A DNA stretch of 64,000 nucleotides from Paenibacillus sp. (GTDB lineage: Bacteria > Bacillota > Bacilli > Paenibacillales > YIM-B00363), in NCBI RefSeq assembly GCF_035645195.1, contig NZ_DASQNA010000018.1, positions 1-64,000 on the forward strand, read 5' to 3'. This document shows, in pieces, positions 33,106 to 42,032 of the stretch. The translations under genes were made by a program, and so were the position numbers. Within the stretch, counting starts at the first letter, position 1; every line of letters starts with the position of its first letter. The notes under the pieces are model-generated. The model ran no database searches and was not told the DNA's origin. It saw only the letters and a list, made by a program, of their open reading frames with translations.

Positions 33106-34101
33106 ATGGAGCCCGTCAACGGAACGATCAAGTCATGCTGCGCCCCAAGGAGAGCGAACGACGGCGAAACGCCGGCGCCAGCGGCAGCGGCGGAGCGCGC
33201 CCCGGCGGCGGCCGACGAGGCGGCGGCGCGGTGCAAGAGCACGGACGGCATGATCCGGCTGCCCGGCGGCACGTTCCTCATGGGAACGGACGACGAAGAA
33301 GGATTTCCCGCGGACGGCGAAGGGCCGGTTCGCGAGGTGACGGTCGATTCGTTCTTGATAGACCCGTATGCCGTCACGAACGATCAATTCGCCGCATTCG
33401 TGCGTGAAACCGGTTACGTCACCGAGGCCGAGCGGTTCGGCTGGTCGTACGTCTTCCATTTGCTCGTGCCGGAAGACGTCAAGCAAACCGTCACCCGCGT
33501 TCCGCAGCAAACGCCATGGTGGTACGCGGTCGAAGGCGCCTATTGGGCGCAGCCGGAAGGTCCCGGCACGAGCGTGGAAGGCCGGGGCGACCATCCCGTC
33601 GTACATATCAGCTGGAACGACGCTGATGCGTACTGCCGATGGGCGGGGAAACGGCTGCCGACGGAAGCGGAATGGGAATACGCCGCGAGAGGCGGTCTCG
33701 TCGGCAAACGGTATCCGTGGGGCGACCTGCTGAAGCACGAAGGCAAGCATATGTGCAACATTTGGCAGGGCAAATTTCCGGAAAAAAACAACGCCTCCGA
33801 CGGTTACGTCGGCACGTGTCCGGTCGACGCGTTCGAGCCGAACGGCTACGGACTGTACAACGTCTCCGGCAACGTGTGGGAGTGGTGCGCGGATTGGTTT
33901 CATCCGACGTACCACCGCGAGGAAAACCGTCTCAACCCGAAAGGTCCGCCCGCCGGGTCGAACCGCGTCATGAGAGGCGGGTCGTATCTTTGCCACAAAT
34001 CGTACTGCAACCGGTACCGCGTCGCCGCCCGAAGCTCGAATACGCCCGACAGCTCGACGGGCAACGCCGGCTTCCGCTGCGCCGCGGACGCGCCGAACTA
34101 A
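33106..34101 (+). CDS. Formylglycine-generating enzyme (sulfatase-activating, copper type)
   Basis: A 331-residue SUMF1-family protein. MIRLPGGTFLMGTDDEEGF opens the fold, KRLPTEAEWEYAARGG and GLYNVSGNVWEWCADWF are the signature motifs, and the active-site pair is Cys296 and Cys301 in GGSYLCHKSYCNRYRVAARS. This matches true FGE, which uses copper and O2 to oxidise a sulfatase Cys to formylglycine. Many SUMF1 homologues lack these Cys residues. An N-terminal SCCAPRR segment is also seen in bacterial FGEs. AAGGAGG precedes the ATG. No sulfatase gene is in the window. It lies 15 bases after the chromate transporter pair. Confidence 0.88.
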   Translation: MEPVNGTIKSCCAPRRANDGETPAPAAAAERAPAAADEAAARCKSTDGMIRLPGGTFLMGTDDEEGFPADGEGPVREVTVDSFLIDPYAVTNDQFAAFVRETGYVTEAERFGWSYVFHLLVPEDVKQTVTRVPQQTPWWYAVEGAYWAQPEGPGTSVEGRGDHPVVHISWNDADAYCRWAGKRLPTEAEWEYAARGGLVGKRYPWGDLLKHEGKHMCNIWQGKFPEKNNASDGYVGTCPVDAFEPNGYGLYNVSGNVWEWCADWFHPTYHREENRLNPKGPPAGSNRVMRGGSYLCHKSYCNRYRVAARSSNTPDSSTGNAGFRCAADAPN

Positions 34102-34120
34102 CCGAAAACTTGCGTCTATA

Positions 34121-34147
34121 GGACTCGCTTCGGCGGGTTCTTTTTTT
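34121..34147 (+). terminator. Rho-independent terminator after the FGE gene
   Basis: GGACTCGC and GCGGGTTC pair (with G-U pairs) around TTCG and are followed by T residues, 19 bases after the stop codon. Confidence 0.8.
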
Positions 34148-34273
34148 GTACGACGGGAAGTTCGCCAGAGCGGACATCGCGGGGACGCGGGCGGCGCAAA
34201 TGTTCGTGACGGGTCCTCTTCCTTTCGTTAATATAATAGAGATGGAATATGGGACACGTTAGGGGGAGAACGG

Positions 34274-34927
34274 ATGATTATCGGAAACGACGAAAAGCTG
34301 CTCATGATCGGCGACTCGATCACCGATTGCGAGCGAGCCCGCCCCATCGGGGAAAGCCGGTTCGGCGGAGGCACGGGGAAAGGGTACGTGGCGCAGGTGG
34401 AGGCGCTGCTGCACACGAGGTATCCGGAGCGGAACATCCGCGTCGTCAACATGGGCATCAGCGGCAACACGGTGCGAGACCTTAAGGCGCGCTGGCAGAC
34501 CGACGTCGTCGAGTTGAAGCCGGACTGGCTGTCGATCATGATCGGCATCAACGACGTATGGCGGCAGTTCGATTCGCCGACGATTCCGGAAGCGCACGTC
34601 TACATCGAGGAATACGAAGCGACGCTCGACGAGCTCGTCGCCGCGACGAAGCCCACCGTCAAGGGGATCGTTCTGATGACGCCGTTCTACATCGAGCCGA
34701 ACCGGGAGGACGCGATGCGGGCGACGATGGACCAATACGGCGCGGTCGTGCAGCAGCTGGCGGCGAAGCACGGCGCGCGGTTCGTCGATACGCAGGCGGC
34801 GTTCGACCGGGTGATGCGGCATTTGTACCCCGCGACGCTGGCGTGGGATCGGGTGCATCCCGTCCTGTCCGGACATATGACGATCGCGAAGGCGTTCCTC
34901 GATGAGATCGGCTTCGAGTGGGATTGA
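34274..34927 (+). CDS. SGNH/GDSL-family hydrolase
   Basis: A 217-residue esterase-fold protein. The four SGNH blocks are present: MIGDSITD (catalytic Ser), GISGNT (Gly), GINDVW (Asn), and WDRVHPVLSGH (Asp and His). It lacks a signal peptide, so it acts in the cytosol, probably removing acetyl or other acyl groups from sugars or lipids. GGGGGAG precedes the ATG, and a TATAAT at 34232-34237 is a likely -10. It is the only gene between two terminated units. Confidence 0.85.
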   Translation: MIIGNDEKLLMIGDSITDCERARPIGESRFGGGTGKGYVAQVEALLHTRYPERNIRVVNMGISGNTVRDLKARWQTDVVELKPDWLSIMIGINDVWRQFDSPTIPEAHVYIEEYEATLDELVAATKPTVKGIVLMTPFYIEPNREDAMRATMDQYGAVVQQLAAKHGARFVDTQAAFDRVMRHLYPATLAWDRVHPVLSGHMTIAKAFLDEIGFEWD

Positions 34928-35068
34928 CGCGCGCACGGGAAAAGTCCAAACCGTTTCTTCTGTTTTCCTATCGGATTGTGTAAAATGAAAACGGTAGCAT
35001 CATAGGGCATTATAGGGGCATCGTAGGGGTAGACAAAAAAGTAGAGAGAAACGAGGCGAGGGAGAACC

Positions 35069-36046
35069 ATGGAACGAGAACTGGCATTAGAAATCGTTCG
35101 CGTGACGGAGCTGGCGGCATTGGCATCGGCGCCGTGGATGGGCCGCGGCGATAAGGACTCCGCGGACGGCGCGGCGACGGAAGCGATGCGCGCGATGTTC
35201 GACTCGGTGTCGATTCGCGGCACCGTCGTCATCGGAGAAGGCGAAATGGACGAAGCGCCGATGCTGTACATCGGCGAAGCCGTCGGCAACGGGGACGGAC
35301 CGGAAGTGGACGTCGCCGTGGATCCGCTCGAGGGGACGGAAATCGTCGCCAAGGGTCTCAACAACGCGCTGTCGGTCATCGCGGTCGCGAACAGAGGGCA
35401 GCTGCTGCACGCGCCTGACATGTATATGGAGAAGCTGGCGGTCGGCCCGAAGCTGAAAGGCAAGCTCAGCATCGAGCAGCCGCTCGAGGAAACGCTGCGC
35501 ATCGCGGCGAAGGAGCTCGGCAAATCGATTTCCGATTTGACCGTTATGATTTTGGACCGCTCGCGCCACGAGCAGCAAATCAAGACGCTGCGCAAGGTCG
35601 GCGTACGGATCAAGTTTTTGTCCGACGGCGACGTCGCCGGAGCGATCGCGCCGGCGTTCGAGGATGCGGGCATCGACTTGTACGTCGGCTCCGGCGGCGC
35701 GCCGGAAGGCGTGCTGGCGGCCGCGGCGCTGCGCTGTCTGGACGGGGAGCTGCAGGGGCGGCTCATGCCCGCCAATGCGGAAGAGTTCCAGCGCTGCATT
35801 CAGATGGGCATAGACAATCCGTACAAAGTGTTGACGATGGACGATATGGTCGGCACGGAGGACGTCATTTTCGCCGCGACCGGCGTGACGCCCGGAGAAA
35901 TTTTGGGCGGCGTCCGCTACTTCGCGGACCAGCGGGCCGAGACGCAATCGGTCGTCATGCGGGCGAAAACGCGAACGATCCGTTACGTACGCTCGCTCCA
36001 TTACTTGCCGAATAAACCGATCCTTCAAAAGCTGAAATCCAAATAA
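35069..36046 (+). CDS. glpX: Fructose-1,6-bisphosphatase class II
   Basis: A 325-residue GlpX-type phosphatase that makes fructose 6-phosphate from fructose 1,6-bisphosphate in gluconeogenesis. It has the metal-binding VVIGEGEMDEAPMLYIGE and DVAVDPLEGTEIVAKG, the sugar-binding region GDVAGAI and SGGAPEGVLAAAAL, and a late MDDMVGTEDVIFAATGVT. Length equals that of Bacillus GlpX. A possible extended -10 TGTGTAAAAT lies at 34977-34986. The terminator at 36060 closes the unit. Confidence 0.95.
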   Translation: MERELALEIVRVTELAALASAPWMGRGDKDSADGAATEAMRAMFDSVSIRGTVVIGEGEMDEAPMLYIGEAVGNGDGPEVDVAVDPLEGTEIVAKGLNNALSVIAVANRGQLLHAPDMYMEKLAVGPKLKGKLSIEQPLEETLRIAAKELGKSISDLTVMILDRSRHEQQIKTLRKVGVRIKFLSDGDVAGAIAPAFEDAGIDLYVGSGGAPEGVLAAAALRCLDGELQGRLMPANAEEFQRCIQMGIDNPYKVLTMDDMVGTEDVIFAATGVTPGEILGGVRYFADQRAETQSVVMRAKTRTIRYVRSLHYLPNKPILQKLKSK

Positions 36047-36059
36047 GAGCGCCGCACGG

Positions 36060-36097
36060 GGACGCCGCGAAGCCGCAACGCTTCGCAGGCGTCCTTT
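36060..36097 (+). terminator. Rho-independent terminator after glpX
   Basis: GGACGCC/GGCGTCC and an inner CGAAGC/GCTTCG form a long stem around CGCAAC, followed by TTTGC. The T-tract is short. Confidence 0.7.
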
Positions 36098-36187
36098 GCG
36101 CATCGTTGGAGGGAAATGCAGGAAGTGCGTCGAACAAGTGGGGAGCAAGGCGCGATTCCAACATTCGAGAAACGGAGAGATACGGCA

Positions 36188-36736
36188 ATGACAACGACGA
36201 ACGCGCGGATCGAACTGCGCGAATACGGCGGCGAAGCGGAGCGGCTGGTCGCGTTTCTGACGAGCCAGCCTTGGCCGTTCCACGGCACCCCGAACTTGAC
36301 GGAAGACAGCGTGCGCGAGAGTCTCGCGAAAGGCCGATACGCGGGGGAAGAGACGAAGACGTTCTGGGTCCGGGCGGACGGAGCCGACGTAGGGCTCATT
36401 CGGCTGTTCGACCTCGGCGATTTGACGCCGCTGTTCGACATTCGCATCGACCGGAACGCGCGCGGGCAGGGCATCGGTACGGCGGCCCTTCGGCGGCTGA
36501 CCGATTATTTGTTCACGGCGTTCCCGGAGAAAATCCGCATGGAAGGGCACACGCGCGTCGATAACTACGCCATGCGCAAAACGTTCGCGAAAGCGGGGTT
36601 CGTGAAAGAAGGCTACCATCGGAAATCGTGGCCGACGGAAGGCGTCTATTACGATTCGGTCGGCTATGCGATTTTGCGGGACGATTGGGCGAGCGGGCGG
36701 ACGACGCCCGTCCATTGGAACGACGTTCCGTTCTAG
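36188..36736 (+). CDS. GNAT-family N-acetyltransferase
   Basis: A 182-residue RimJ/RimL-type GNAT protein. The acetyl-CoA pyrophosphate loop reads RNARGQGIGTAALRRLTDYL, and the C-terminal part RVDNYAMRKTFAKAGFVKEG is typical of the family. It probably acetylates an amine on a small molecule or protein N-terminus; the substrate is unknown. The ATG at 36188 follows GGAGAG, and a longer frame starting 72 bases upstream is less likely. Its stop overlaps the stop of the convergent SgrR-like gene by 3 bases. Confidence 0.82.
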   Translation: MTTTNARIELREYGGEAERLVAFLTSQPWPFHGTPNLTEDSVRESLAKGRYAGEETKTFWVRADGADVGLIRLFDLGDLTPLFDIRIDRNARGQGIGTAALRRLTDYLFTAFPEKIRMEGHTRVDNYAMRKTFAKAGFVKEGYHRKSWPTEGVYYDSVGYAILRDDWASGRTTPVHWNDVPF

Positions 36737-38556
36737 ACGAGCGCCTGCTGCAGGCGATCGGCGGCGTCCTCTTCTTGCGCCGTTTTGTACCAAACGTTGC
36801 GGTAATCGATCAAGCCGAGCGTATTGTGCGATACGCCGCCGATTCTCGGATTGTAGTACGAGTCGAACGCCGAATGGAACAAAAAAAGAATCGCGTGCGA
36901 AGACCGAACGAGCCGGGACAGCTCCGCGACGCAGTTCCAGCGCCCTTCGGCGGTGCGTTCGCGAAACATGCGCCGGACGATGGACCGCGCCGCGTTCCGG
37001 AGCTCGTCGTCGAGCAGGTGCATGCCGACGGCGCTCCGCGGCGAAAACACCATATCGATGAATGTCGCCTCCCCGTCTTCGAACACCGCGTTATAAAACA
37101 CAATGTGCCCCGGAGTTTGGTTCGCGTACTTATAAAAATCGCAAAACCGAGACAATCTCGGCTCGATGCGGACGCCGTATCGGGCGGCGTATTCGCGAAG
37201 CAGCATCGCCTCCCGTTCCCGGTTGACGTTCGAGTCGAGAATGATCGTCTCGCCGTCGTAGCCGGATTTCGCAAGCAGCTCCCTAATACGATCCGGATCG
37301 GCGGGGGGTGCCGATGGCGTCTCCGCGCCCACATCGCAGAACCCTTCCGCTAAGCGCAGCCGATCGTCGCCGAGACGGGCCATCATGTCTTCGCGGTCGA
37401 TCATCAGGCCGAGCGCTTCGCGAAACGCCGGGTTCCGCTGCGGACCTTCGCGCTTCATATTGAAAGCGAGCAAACGGCAGCAGCCTGCCGTCGACGTGCG
37501 GAGCCGCTCCAAATACCCGGTCGGCAGAGGGGCGTTGCAGCTGCCCTTGTGCACGAGATCAACAGGGCCTCGAGCGGCCTCGAGTTCGTTCCCTTCCGAA
37601 ATGAAATGCATTTCGACGCGGTCCAAGTGCGCGCGCCCGAGATAATAATAGGGGAACGCGTCGAGCACGCATACCTGTTCCGTCAGCTTCGCGATCTGGA
37701 ACGGTCCTGTGCCGATCGGGACGGAGAAGAACGCGTCCCCGCGCTGCTTAACGGCGTCCCTCGGCAAAATCGAGGCGTTGTCGAAGCCCGCGATGCGCGG
37801 GAACCACACGCAGCTGTCCTTCAACCGGAACTCTACGACGTACGCTTGTTTGGCCGCGACCGAGTCGATCATCCAAAAGTTGGAGTGATCGCGCAGACGC
37901 TCGAACGTAAAGACGACGTCATGCGCGTCCAATTCCCGTTTATGATGAAACAATACCCCCTTGCGCAAGTAAAACGTCCATCGCGTCGCATCCTCGTTCG
38001 ATTCCCAATGATGGGCGAGTCTCGGCACGACGCCGTCGGATTCAGGGTCGTATTTGACGAGCGTGTCGTAAATTTGGCGGCACAAATGGCCTTCTCCGCA
38101 GAAGTAAATGAGGGCGGGATCGAGCGACAAGATTTGATCGAACACCGGGATCCGGAGCGTATCGGTCGTCCGTTCGCTTCGATCCTCTTGGCGGAACCCG
38201 AAAAAATCGGACAGCCATGCGGAAAACCGCTCCGCGCTTTCCGGCGTCCGGGCCCGCTCGTGAACGAGGTTCATCGCGTTGCGCACGTCGCCCTGCTCCG
38301 CAAGCCGCTTCGCGATATCCTGCAGGATCTGTTCCCGTTCGACGTTCAGCTCGATTTCCGACGTCCGGCCGCGGCCGCGTCCCGGATGCCATGCGATCCA
38401 GCCGGCTTCCTCCATTTTGCGAAGGATGAATTTCGCGTTGCGGTCGGTGCATTGGAACACGCCCGACAGACGCTCGACCGTAACCGGCATTCGTTCGCCC
38501 GGCGTATTTGCGCCCAATTCGTCATATAAATTCAAATAGTGCGTTTCGAGCTGCAT
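36733..38556 (-). CDS. SgrR-family regulator with fused solute-binding domain
   Basis: A 607-residue protein. Residues about 1-115 form an SgrR-type winged HTH (LYDELGANTPGERMPVTVER followed by LSGVFQCTDRNAKFILRKME). From about 150 to the end it matches family 5 (oligopeptide/nickel-type) binding proteins: LVKYDPESDGVVPRLAHHWE, WTFYLRKGVLFHHKRELDAH, DVVFTFERLRD and VPIGTGPFQIAKL. The fused domain senses a small ligand in the cytosol, since no signal peptide is present. The ATG at 38556 follows GAGGAGGG. In Enterobacteria SgrR controls glucose-phosphate stress, but in Paenibacillus such proteins are numerous and usually sit by an exporter. Here the divergent neighbour is a small unknown gene. 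Confidence 0.82.
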   Translation of the reverse strand: MQLETHYLNLYDELGANTPGERMPVTVERLSGVFQCTDRNAKFILRKMEEAGWIAWHPGRGRGRTSEIELNVEREQILQDIAKRLAEQGDVRNAMNLVHERARTPESAERFSAWLSDFFGFRQEDRSERTTDTLRIPVFDQILSLDPALIYFCGEGHLCRQIYDTLVKYDPESDGVVPRLAHHWESNEDATRWTFYLRKGVLFHHKRELDAHDVVFTFERLRDHSNFWMIDSVAAKQAYVVEFRLKDSCVWFPRIAGFDNASILPRDAVKQRGDAFFSVPIGTGPFQIAKLTEQVCVLDAFPYYYLGRAHLDRVEMHFISEGNELEAARGPVDLVHKGSCNAPLPTGYLERLRTSTAGCCRLLAFNMKREGPQRNPAFREALGLMIDREDMMARLGDDRLRLAEGFCDVGAETPSAPPADPDRIRELLAKSGYDGETIILDSNVNREREAMLLREYAARYGVRIEPRLSRFCDFYKYANQTPGHIVFYNAVFEDGEATFIDMVFSPRSAVGMHLLDDELRNAARSIVRRMFRERTAEGRWNCVAELSRLVRSSHAILFLFHSAFDSYYNPRIGGVSHNTLGLIDYRNVWYKTAQEEDAADRLQQALV

Positions 38557-38674
38557 GCGCCGCCCTCCTCGATCTCCCGATAAAAGGTGAAGAGTAAAGT
38601 TTTGGAATTTCACTTTTCTTCTCCTTTTAACAGCTTACAATGGAGTTATGCAGGAGCTCAAGGGGGAAATCGAA

Positions 38675-38872
38675 ATGCGGGAACTTTTTTTCGAGGAACA
38701 GCGTGCGGAAGAGGAGCGTCGCCGGCTTCGGGACGTCAGCAGGAACGGTTGGATGTTGACGGCGGCAAAGGCGGAGGCGGAGGCGAATCCCGCGAAAGAG
38801 TGGCGGTTGTGCGCAACGTTCCGCTCGCTCAGCGTATGCTTGACGCTTCGCCGCGAAAGCCATGTCCGTTGA
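38675..38872 (+). CDS. Small hypothetical protein divergent from the SgrR-like gene
   Basis: A 65-residue protein starting MRELFFEEQRAEEERRRLRD, rich in Arg and Glu at the start and basic at the end. AAGGGGG lies about 8 bases before this ATG, and a -10-like TACAAT lies at about 38637. An in-frame ATG at 38648 would add 9 residues. I do not recognise a domain. Its divergent position suggests control by the SgrR-like protein, but the codon content cannot confirm that it is translated. Confidence 0.4.
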   Translation: MRELFFEEQRAEEERRRLRDVSRNGWMLTAAKAEAEANPAKEWRLCATFRSLSVCLTLRRESHVR

Positions 38873-38998
38873 ACGGCGAACCGGACTTTAGGCCGGGCGT
38901 CCCCGGTCCGCGGATGGTTTTGCTTTCCAAGCGAAAAGAGGTAAACTAGATTCATAAACTAGCGATAAACGATAGAGTCGCAGAAAGTTGGCGTTAGA

Positions 38999-39502
38999 GT
39001 GGAAATCGAGGCGTTGCTAAACGAATACGGCTACGCGGCCTTGTTCTTTGCGTTTTGTCTCGGCATCGTCGGCCTGCCGATCCCGAACGAGGTCGTCGTC
39101 ATGTCGGGGGGAGCGGTGTCGTCCGAAGGCATGCTGCTGCCGGTGCCGGCGTTTCTTATGACGTACGGGGGCATCTGCTGCGGACTGACGATCGGCTTCG
39201 TCGTCGGGCGGTTCGTCGGCGTGCCGATTTTGGAGCGGCTCGGCCGGCGGCCGAAATTCGAAGCGTATGTGGCGCGATCGCAGCGTCTCGTCGAAAAATA
39301 CGGAGGTACGGCCTTATTGTTCACGTACTTCATTCCCGTCGTGCGGAACGTCGTCCCGTACGTCATCGGCGCCGGGGGCGTCGGTTACCCCGTATTCGCC
39401 TTATTCGCCTACACCGGGGCGTTCGTGTGGACCGCGTTGTTTTTCATCGTCGGCTACGTGACCGGGGACGAAATCAACGAAGCGATTTTGCAGATTCCAT
39501 AA
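38999..39502 (+). CDS. DedA family membrane protein
   Basis: A 167-residue protein with GIVGLPIPNEVVVMSGGAVS, the family core FVVGRFVGVPILERLG and YFIPVVRNVVPYVIGAGGVG with the conserved Arg. DedA/VTT proteins act as lipid scramblases or undecaprenyl-phosphate transporters in the cytoplasmic membrane, and some Firmicute members (UptA) recycle C55-P. The GTG start at 38999 lacks a good ribosome binding site, so translation may be weak. Its last codon borders the terminator at 39502. Confidence 0.82.
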   Translation: MEIEALLNEYGYAALFFAFCLGIVGLPIPNEVVVMSGGAVSSEGMLLPVPAFLMTYGGICCGLTIGFVVGRFVGVPILERLGRRPKFEAYVARSQRLVEKYGGTALLFTYFIPVVRNVVPYVIGAGGVGYPVFALFAYTGAFVWTALFFIVGYVTGDEINEAILQIP

Positions 39503-39538
39503 GCGTCTCCTCGCAGGGTGCGGGGGAACGCTTTTTTT
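39502..39538 (+). terminator. Rho-independent terminator after the DedA gene
   Basis: AGCGT/ACGCT with inner TCC/GGA and GCA/TGC pairs form an imperfect hairpin followed by seven T residues. Confidence 0.72.
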
Positions 39539-39582
39539 GCGCATACTACTTTTCGCAGGCTTGCAGGAAAGGAGGAGCGACG

Positions 39583-39768
39583 ATGGGCCGAGGGAATAAC
39601 AGGCGCGTGGTGGATAACAACGAATCGCAAATGCCGCAAACGCCGAAGTACGACGTTCGCGAGCGCGGCGAGGGCGAGGAGACGGAATTCGCCGAGGAAA
39701 TGGAAGGCCGCTACGCCGTCGAGCAGAAGCCGGGCTTCCCGAGCACGGGCGTAAGACGCAAACGCTAG
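39583..39768 (+). CDS. YfhD-like small protein
   Basis: A 61-residue, highly charged protein starting MGRGNNRRVVDNNESQMPQT, with ETEFAEEMEG in the middle and a basic end. The MGRG...N...MPQTPK opening and the acidic EFAEE centre resemble the YfhD family of Bacillus, small proteins made in spore formers whose function is unknown. AAGGAGGAGCG lies directly before the ATG, one of the best ribosome binding sites in the window. A terminator at 39783-39822 follows, so it is a separate transcription unit or pairs with DedA read-through. Confidence 0.6.
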   Translation: MGRGNNRRVVDNNESQMPQTPKYDVRERGEGEETEFAEEMEGRYAVEQKPGFPSTGVRRKR

Positions 39769-39782
39769 CTGAATGTTAGAGA

Positions 39783-39822
39783 AAGCCGGAGACGCGGATC
39801 GAACGCGTGCTCCGGCTTTTTC
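39783..39822 (+). terminator. Rho-independent terminator after the YfhD-like gene
   Basis: AAGCCGGAG and CTCCGGCTT pair around an inner ACGCG/CGCGT hairpin, followed by TTTT. Confidence 0.82.
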
Positions 39823-39968
39823 GCGTTCGGGGGCGGCGGCAGGGGCAGGCAATGCGGATAGTCAACCACAGTTAAACGAAACGCGATACTACCCACAGGG
39901 AGTTAACCCGCCGCAGCGGTTGTTATGTTAAGGTTATCAAAGAGAAAGTTATTCAAGGAGGAACCGTA

Positions 39969-40835
39969 ATGAAGCTGTCCGTGTTTACCGTATGTACGCC
40001 GGATTTAACCCCTGATGCGCTGATCAACGCCGCGAGCGAAGCCGGGATCGCAGGCATCGAATGGCGCTATACTTCGACGCCCGCGGAGGTGCGCGGCGAA
40101 GCGCCGTCGTTCTGGCGGAATAACGCGTGCACGCTCGACCCGGAGACGACGACGGACGAGGAGCTGGATGCGCTGAAGGAGAAAGCGAGCCGCGCCGGTT
40201 TGCAAACGGTTACGATCACGCCGTATTTGACCTGCGGCGACGTTCCGGGCACGGAACGCGCAATGCGGCATGCGGCTCGCCTCGGGGCGAAGGCGATTCG
40301 CGTCGGCGTGCCGCGGTACGATCGGTCCCGGCGCTATCCGGACTTGTTCGCGGAGGCGATCGACTACCTCCAGGCGGTAGAGGAGCTATCCGCCCGGTAC
40401 GGGGTGAAGGGGCTCGTCGAGACGCATCACCAGACGATCGCGCCGAGCGCGGGGCTCGCGTACCGTCTCGTCGAACGATTTTCGCCGGAGCGGATCGGCG
40501 TCCTGTACGACCCCGGCAATATGGTGCACGAAGGGTACGAAAATTACCGGATGGGCCTTGAACTGCTCGGGCCGTTCCTCGCGCATGTGCATGTGAAGAA
40601 CGCGGGCTGGTTCCCGAAGGCGGACGGCTCGGGCTGGGAGTGCCGCTGGGCCGCCATGGACCGCGGCGTCGTCGATTGGAAGCAGGTCGTCGCGGATTTG
40701 CAGGCGGTCGGCTACGACGGCTGGTGCGGCGTCGAAGACTTCAGCGGCACGCATTCGAGCAAGGCGCTGCTCGGCGAGTTCGTCGGCTGGTTCCGGTCGC
40801 TGCTCGGCGAGAGCGCGGAAGTTCAACGCACGTAA
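39969..40835 (+). CDS. Sugar phosphate isomerase/epimerase (xylose-isomerase-like TIM barrel)
   Basis: A 288-residue TIM-barrel protein of the AP endonuclease 2/IolE-type family. It starts KLSVFTVCTPDLTPDALINA, with EAGIAGIEWRYTS, VKGLVETHHQTIAPSAG (metal-binding Glu/His), VLYDPGNMVHEGYENYR, HVHVKNAG and a late GVEDFSGTHSS. Members isomerise or dehydrate keto-inositols and sugars using a divalent metal. AAGGAGGAACC precedes the ATG. Two Gfo/Idh/MocA oxidoreductase genes follow at 18 and 12 bases, so the operon probably oxidises and then isomerises a sugar or cyclitol. The substrate is unknown. Confidence 0.82.
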   Translation: MKLSVFTVCTPDLTPDALINAASEAGIAGIEWRYTSTPAEVRGEAPSFWRNNACTLDPETTTDEELDALKEKASRAGLQTVTITPYLTCGDVPGTERAMRHAARLGAKAIRVGVPRYDRSRRYPDLFAEAIDYLQAVEELSARYGVKGLVETHHQTIAPSAGLAYRLVERFSPERIGVLYDPGNMVHEGYENYRMGLELLGPFLAHVHVKNAGWFPKADGSGWECRWAAMDRGVVDWKQVVADLQAVGYDGWCGVEDFSGTHSSKALLGEFVGWFRSLLGESAEVQRT

Positions 40836-40853
40836 TCAAGGGGAGGCGCTACT

Positions 40854-42020
40854 ATGAATAAAGTCCGAATCGGCATCGTCGGCATGGGCAACATGGGATG
40901 GGGGCACGCGGATTATTTGGCCGCGGGCGAGGTGAAAGGAGCGGAGCTGACGGCCGTCAGCGACTTATTCGAGTCGAAGCGAAAGCAGGCTGCGGAATCG
41001 TTCCCCGGCGTCGCCGTATTCGATTCGGCGGAAGCGCTGTTCGCCTCCGGACTTGTGGACGCGGTGCTGATCGCAACGCCGCACTACGAGCATCCTGCTT
41101 GCGCGATCGAAGCGTTTCGCCACGGTCTGCACGTGCTGATCGAAAAACCGGCGGGCGTCTACACGAAACAAGTGCGGCAAATGAACGAAGCGGCCGCGAA
41201 CAGCGGCAAAGTATTTTCGATCATGTACAATCAGCGGACGAATCCGTTGTACCGAAAGCTGCGCGACTTAATTATTTCCGGGGAGCTCGGCGAGGTGCGC
41301 CGGACGAACTGGATCATTACGAATTGGTACCGGTCGCAGAGCTACTACAACTCCGGCGGCTGGCGCGCGACGTGGGCGGGCGAAGGCGGCGGGGTGCTGA
41401 TCAACCAGGATCCGCACCAGCTCGACCTGTGGCAGTGGACGACCGGATTGATGCCGACGCGCGTTCGGGCATTCTGCCATTTCGGGAAATACCGCGACAT
41501 CGAGGTCGAGGACGACGTGACCGCGTACGTCGAATACGCGAACGGCGCGACGGGCGTCTTCGTCACGACGACCGGCGAGGCGCCGGGAACGAACCGCTTC
41601 GAGGTGACGGGCGACCGCGGCAAAATCGTCATCGAGGACGGCAAGCTGACGTTCTGGCGGCTGCGGGTGTCCGAGCCGGAATTCAACGCGACGTACAAAG
41701 GCAGCTTCGGACAGCCGGAATGCTGGAAATGCGAGGTGCCGATCGAGGGCGACAACCCGGGACACAAAGGCATTACGCAAAACTTCGTCGACGCGATTTT
41801 GAAAGGAACGCCGCTGATTGCGCCGGGGGAAGAGGGCATCCTGGGCCTCACGATTTCGAACGCGATGCACCTTTCCACGTGGACCGACAATTGGGTGAAT
41901 TTGCCGATCGACGAAGATTTGTATTACGACCTGCTGCAGGAACGCATCCGCAATTCGAAATACCAAAAGCCGGAGACCGTCGAGGTCGTGGCCAACGTCA
42001 AAGGCACATTCAATTCGTAA
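40854..42020 (+). CDS. Gfo/Idh/MocA-family oxidoreductase
   Basis: A 388-residue NAD(P)-dependent sugar/cyclitol dehydrogenase. The Rossmann motif is IGIVGMGNMGWGHADYL, EKP occurs in LHVLIEKPAGVY, and the catalytic region reads GGGVLINQDPHQLDLWQW. It belongs to the same family as inositol 2-dehydrogenase and glucose-fructose oxidoreductase. GGGGAGG precedes the ATG. It is the second gene of the isomerase operon. A decayed relative of the family is at 60516-61343. Confidence 0.87.
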   Translation: MNKVRIGIVGMGNMGWGHADYLAAGEVKGAELTAVSDLFESKRKQAAESFPGVAVFDSAEALFASGLVDAVLIATPHYEHPACAIEAFRHGLHVLIEKPAGVYTKQVRQMNEAAANSGKVFSIMYNQRTNPLYRKLRDLIISGELGEVRRTNWIITNWYRSQSYYNSGGWRATWAGEGGGVLINQDPHQLDLWQWTTGLMPTRVRAFCHFGKYRDIEVEDDVTAYVEYANGATGVFVTTTGEAPGTNRFEVTGDRGKIVIEDGKLTFWRLRVSEPEFNATYKGSFGQPECWKCEVPIEGDNPGHKGITQNFVDAILKGTPLIAPGEEGILGLTISNAMHLSTWTDNWVNLPIDEDLYYDLLQERIRNSKYQKPETVEVVANVKGTFNS

Positions 42021-42032
42021 GGGGATGAAGGT

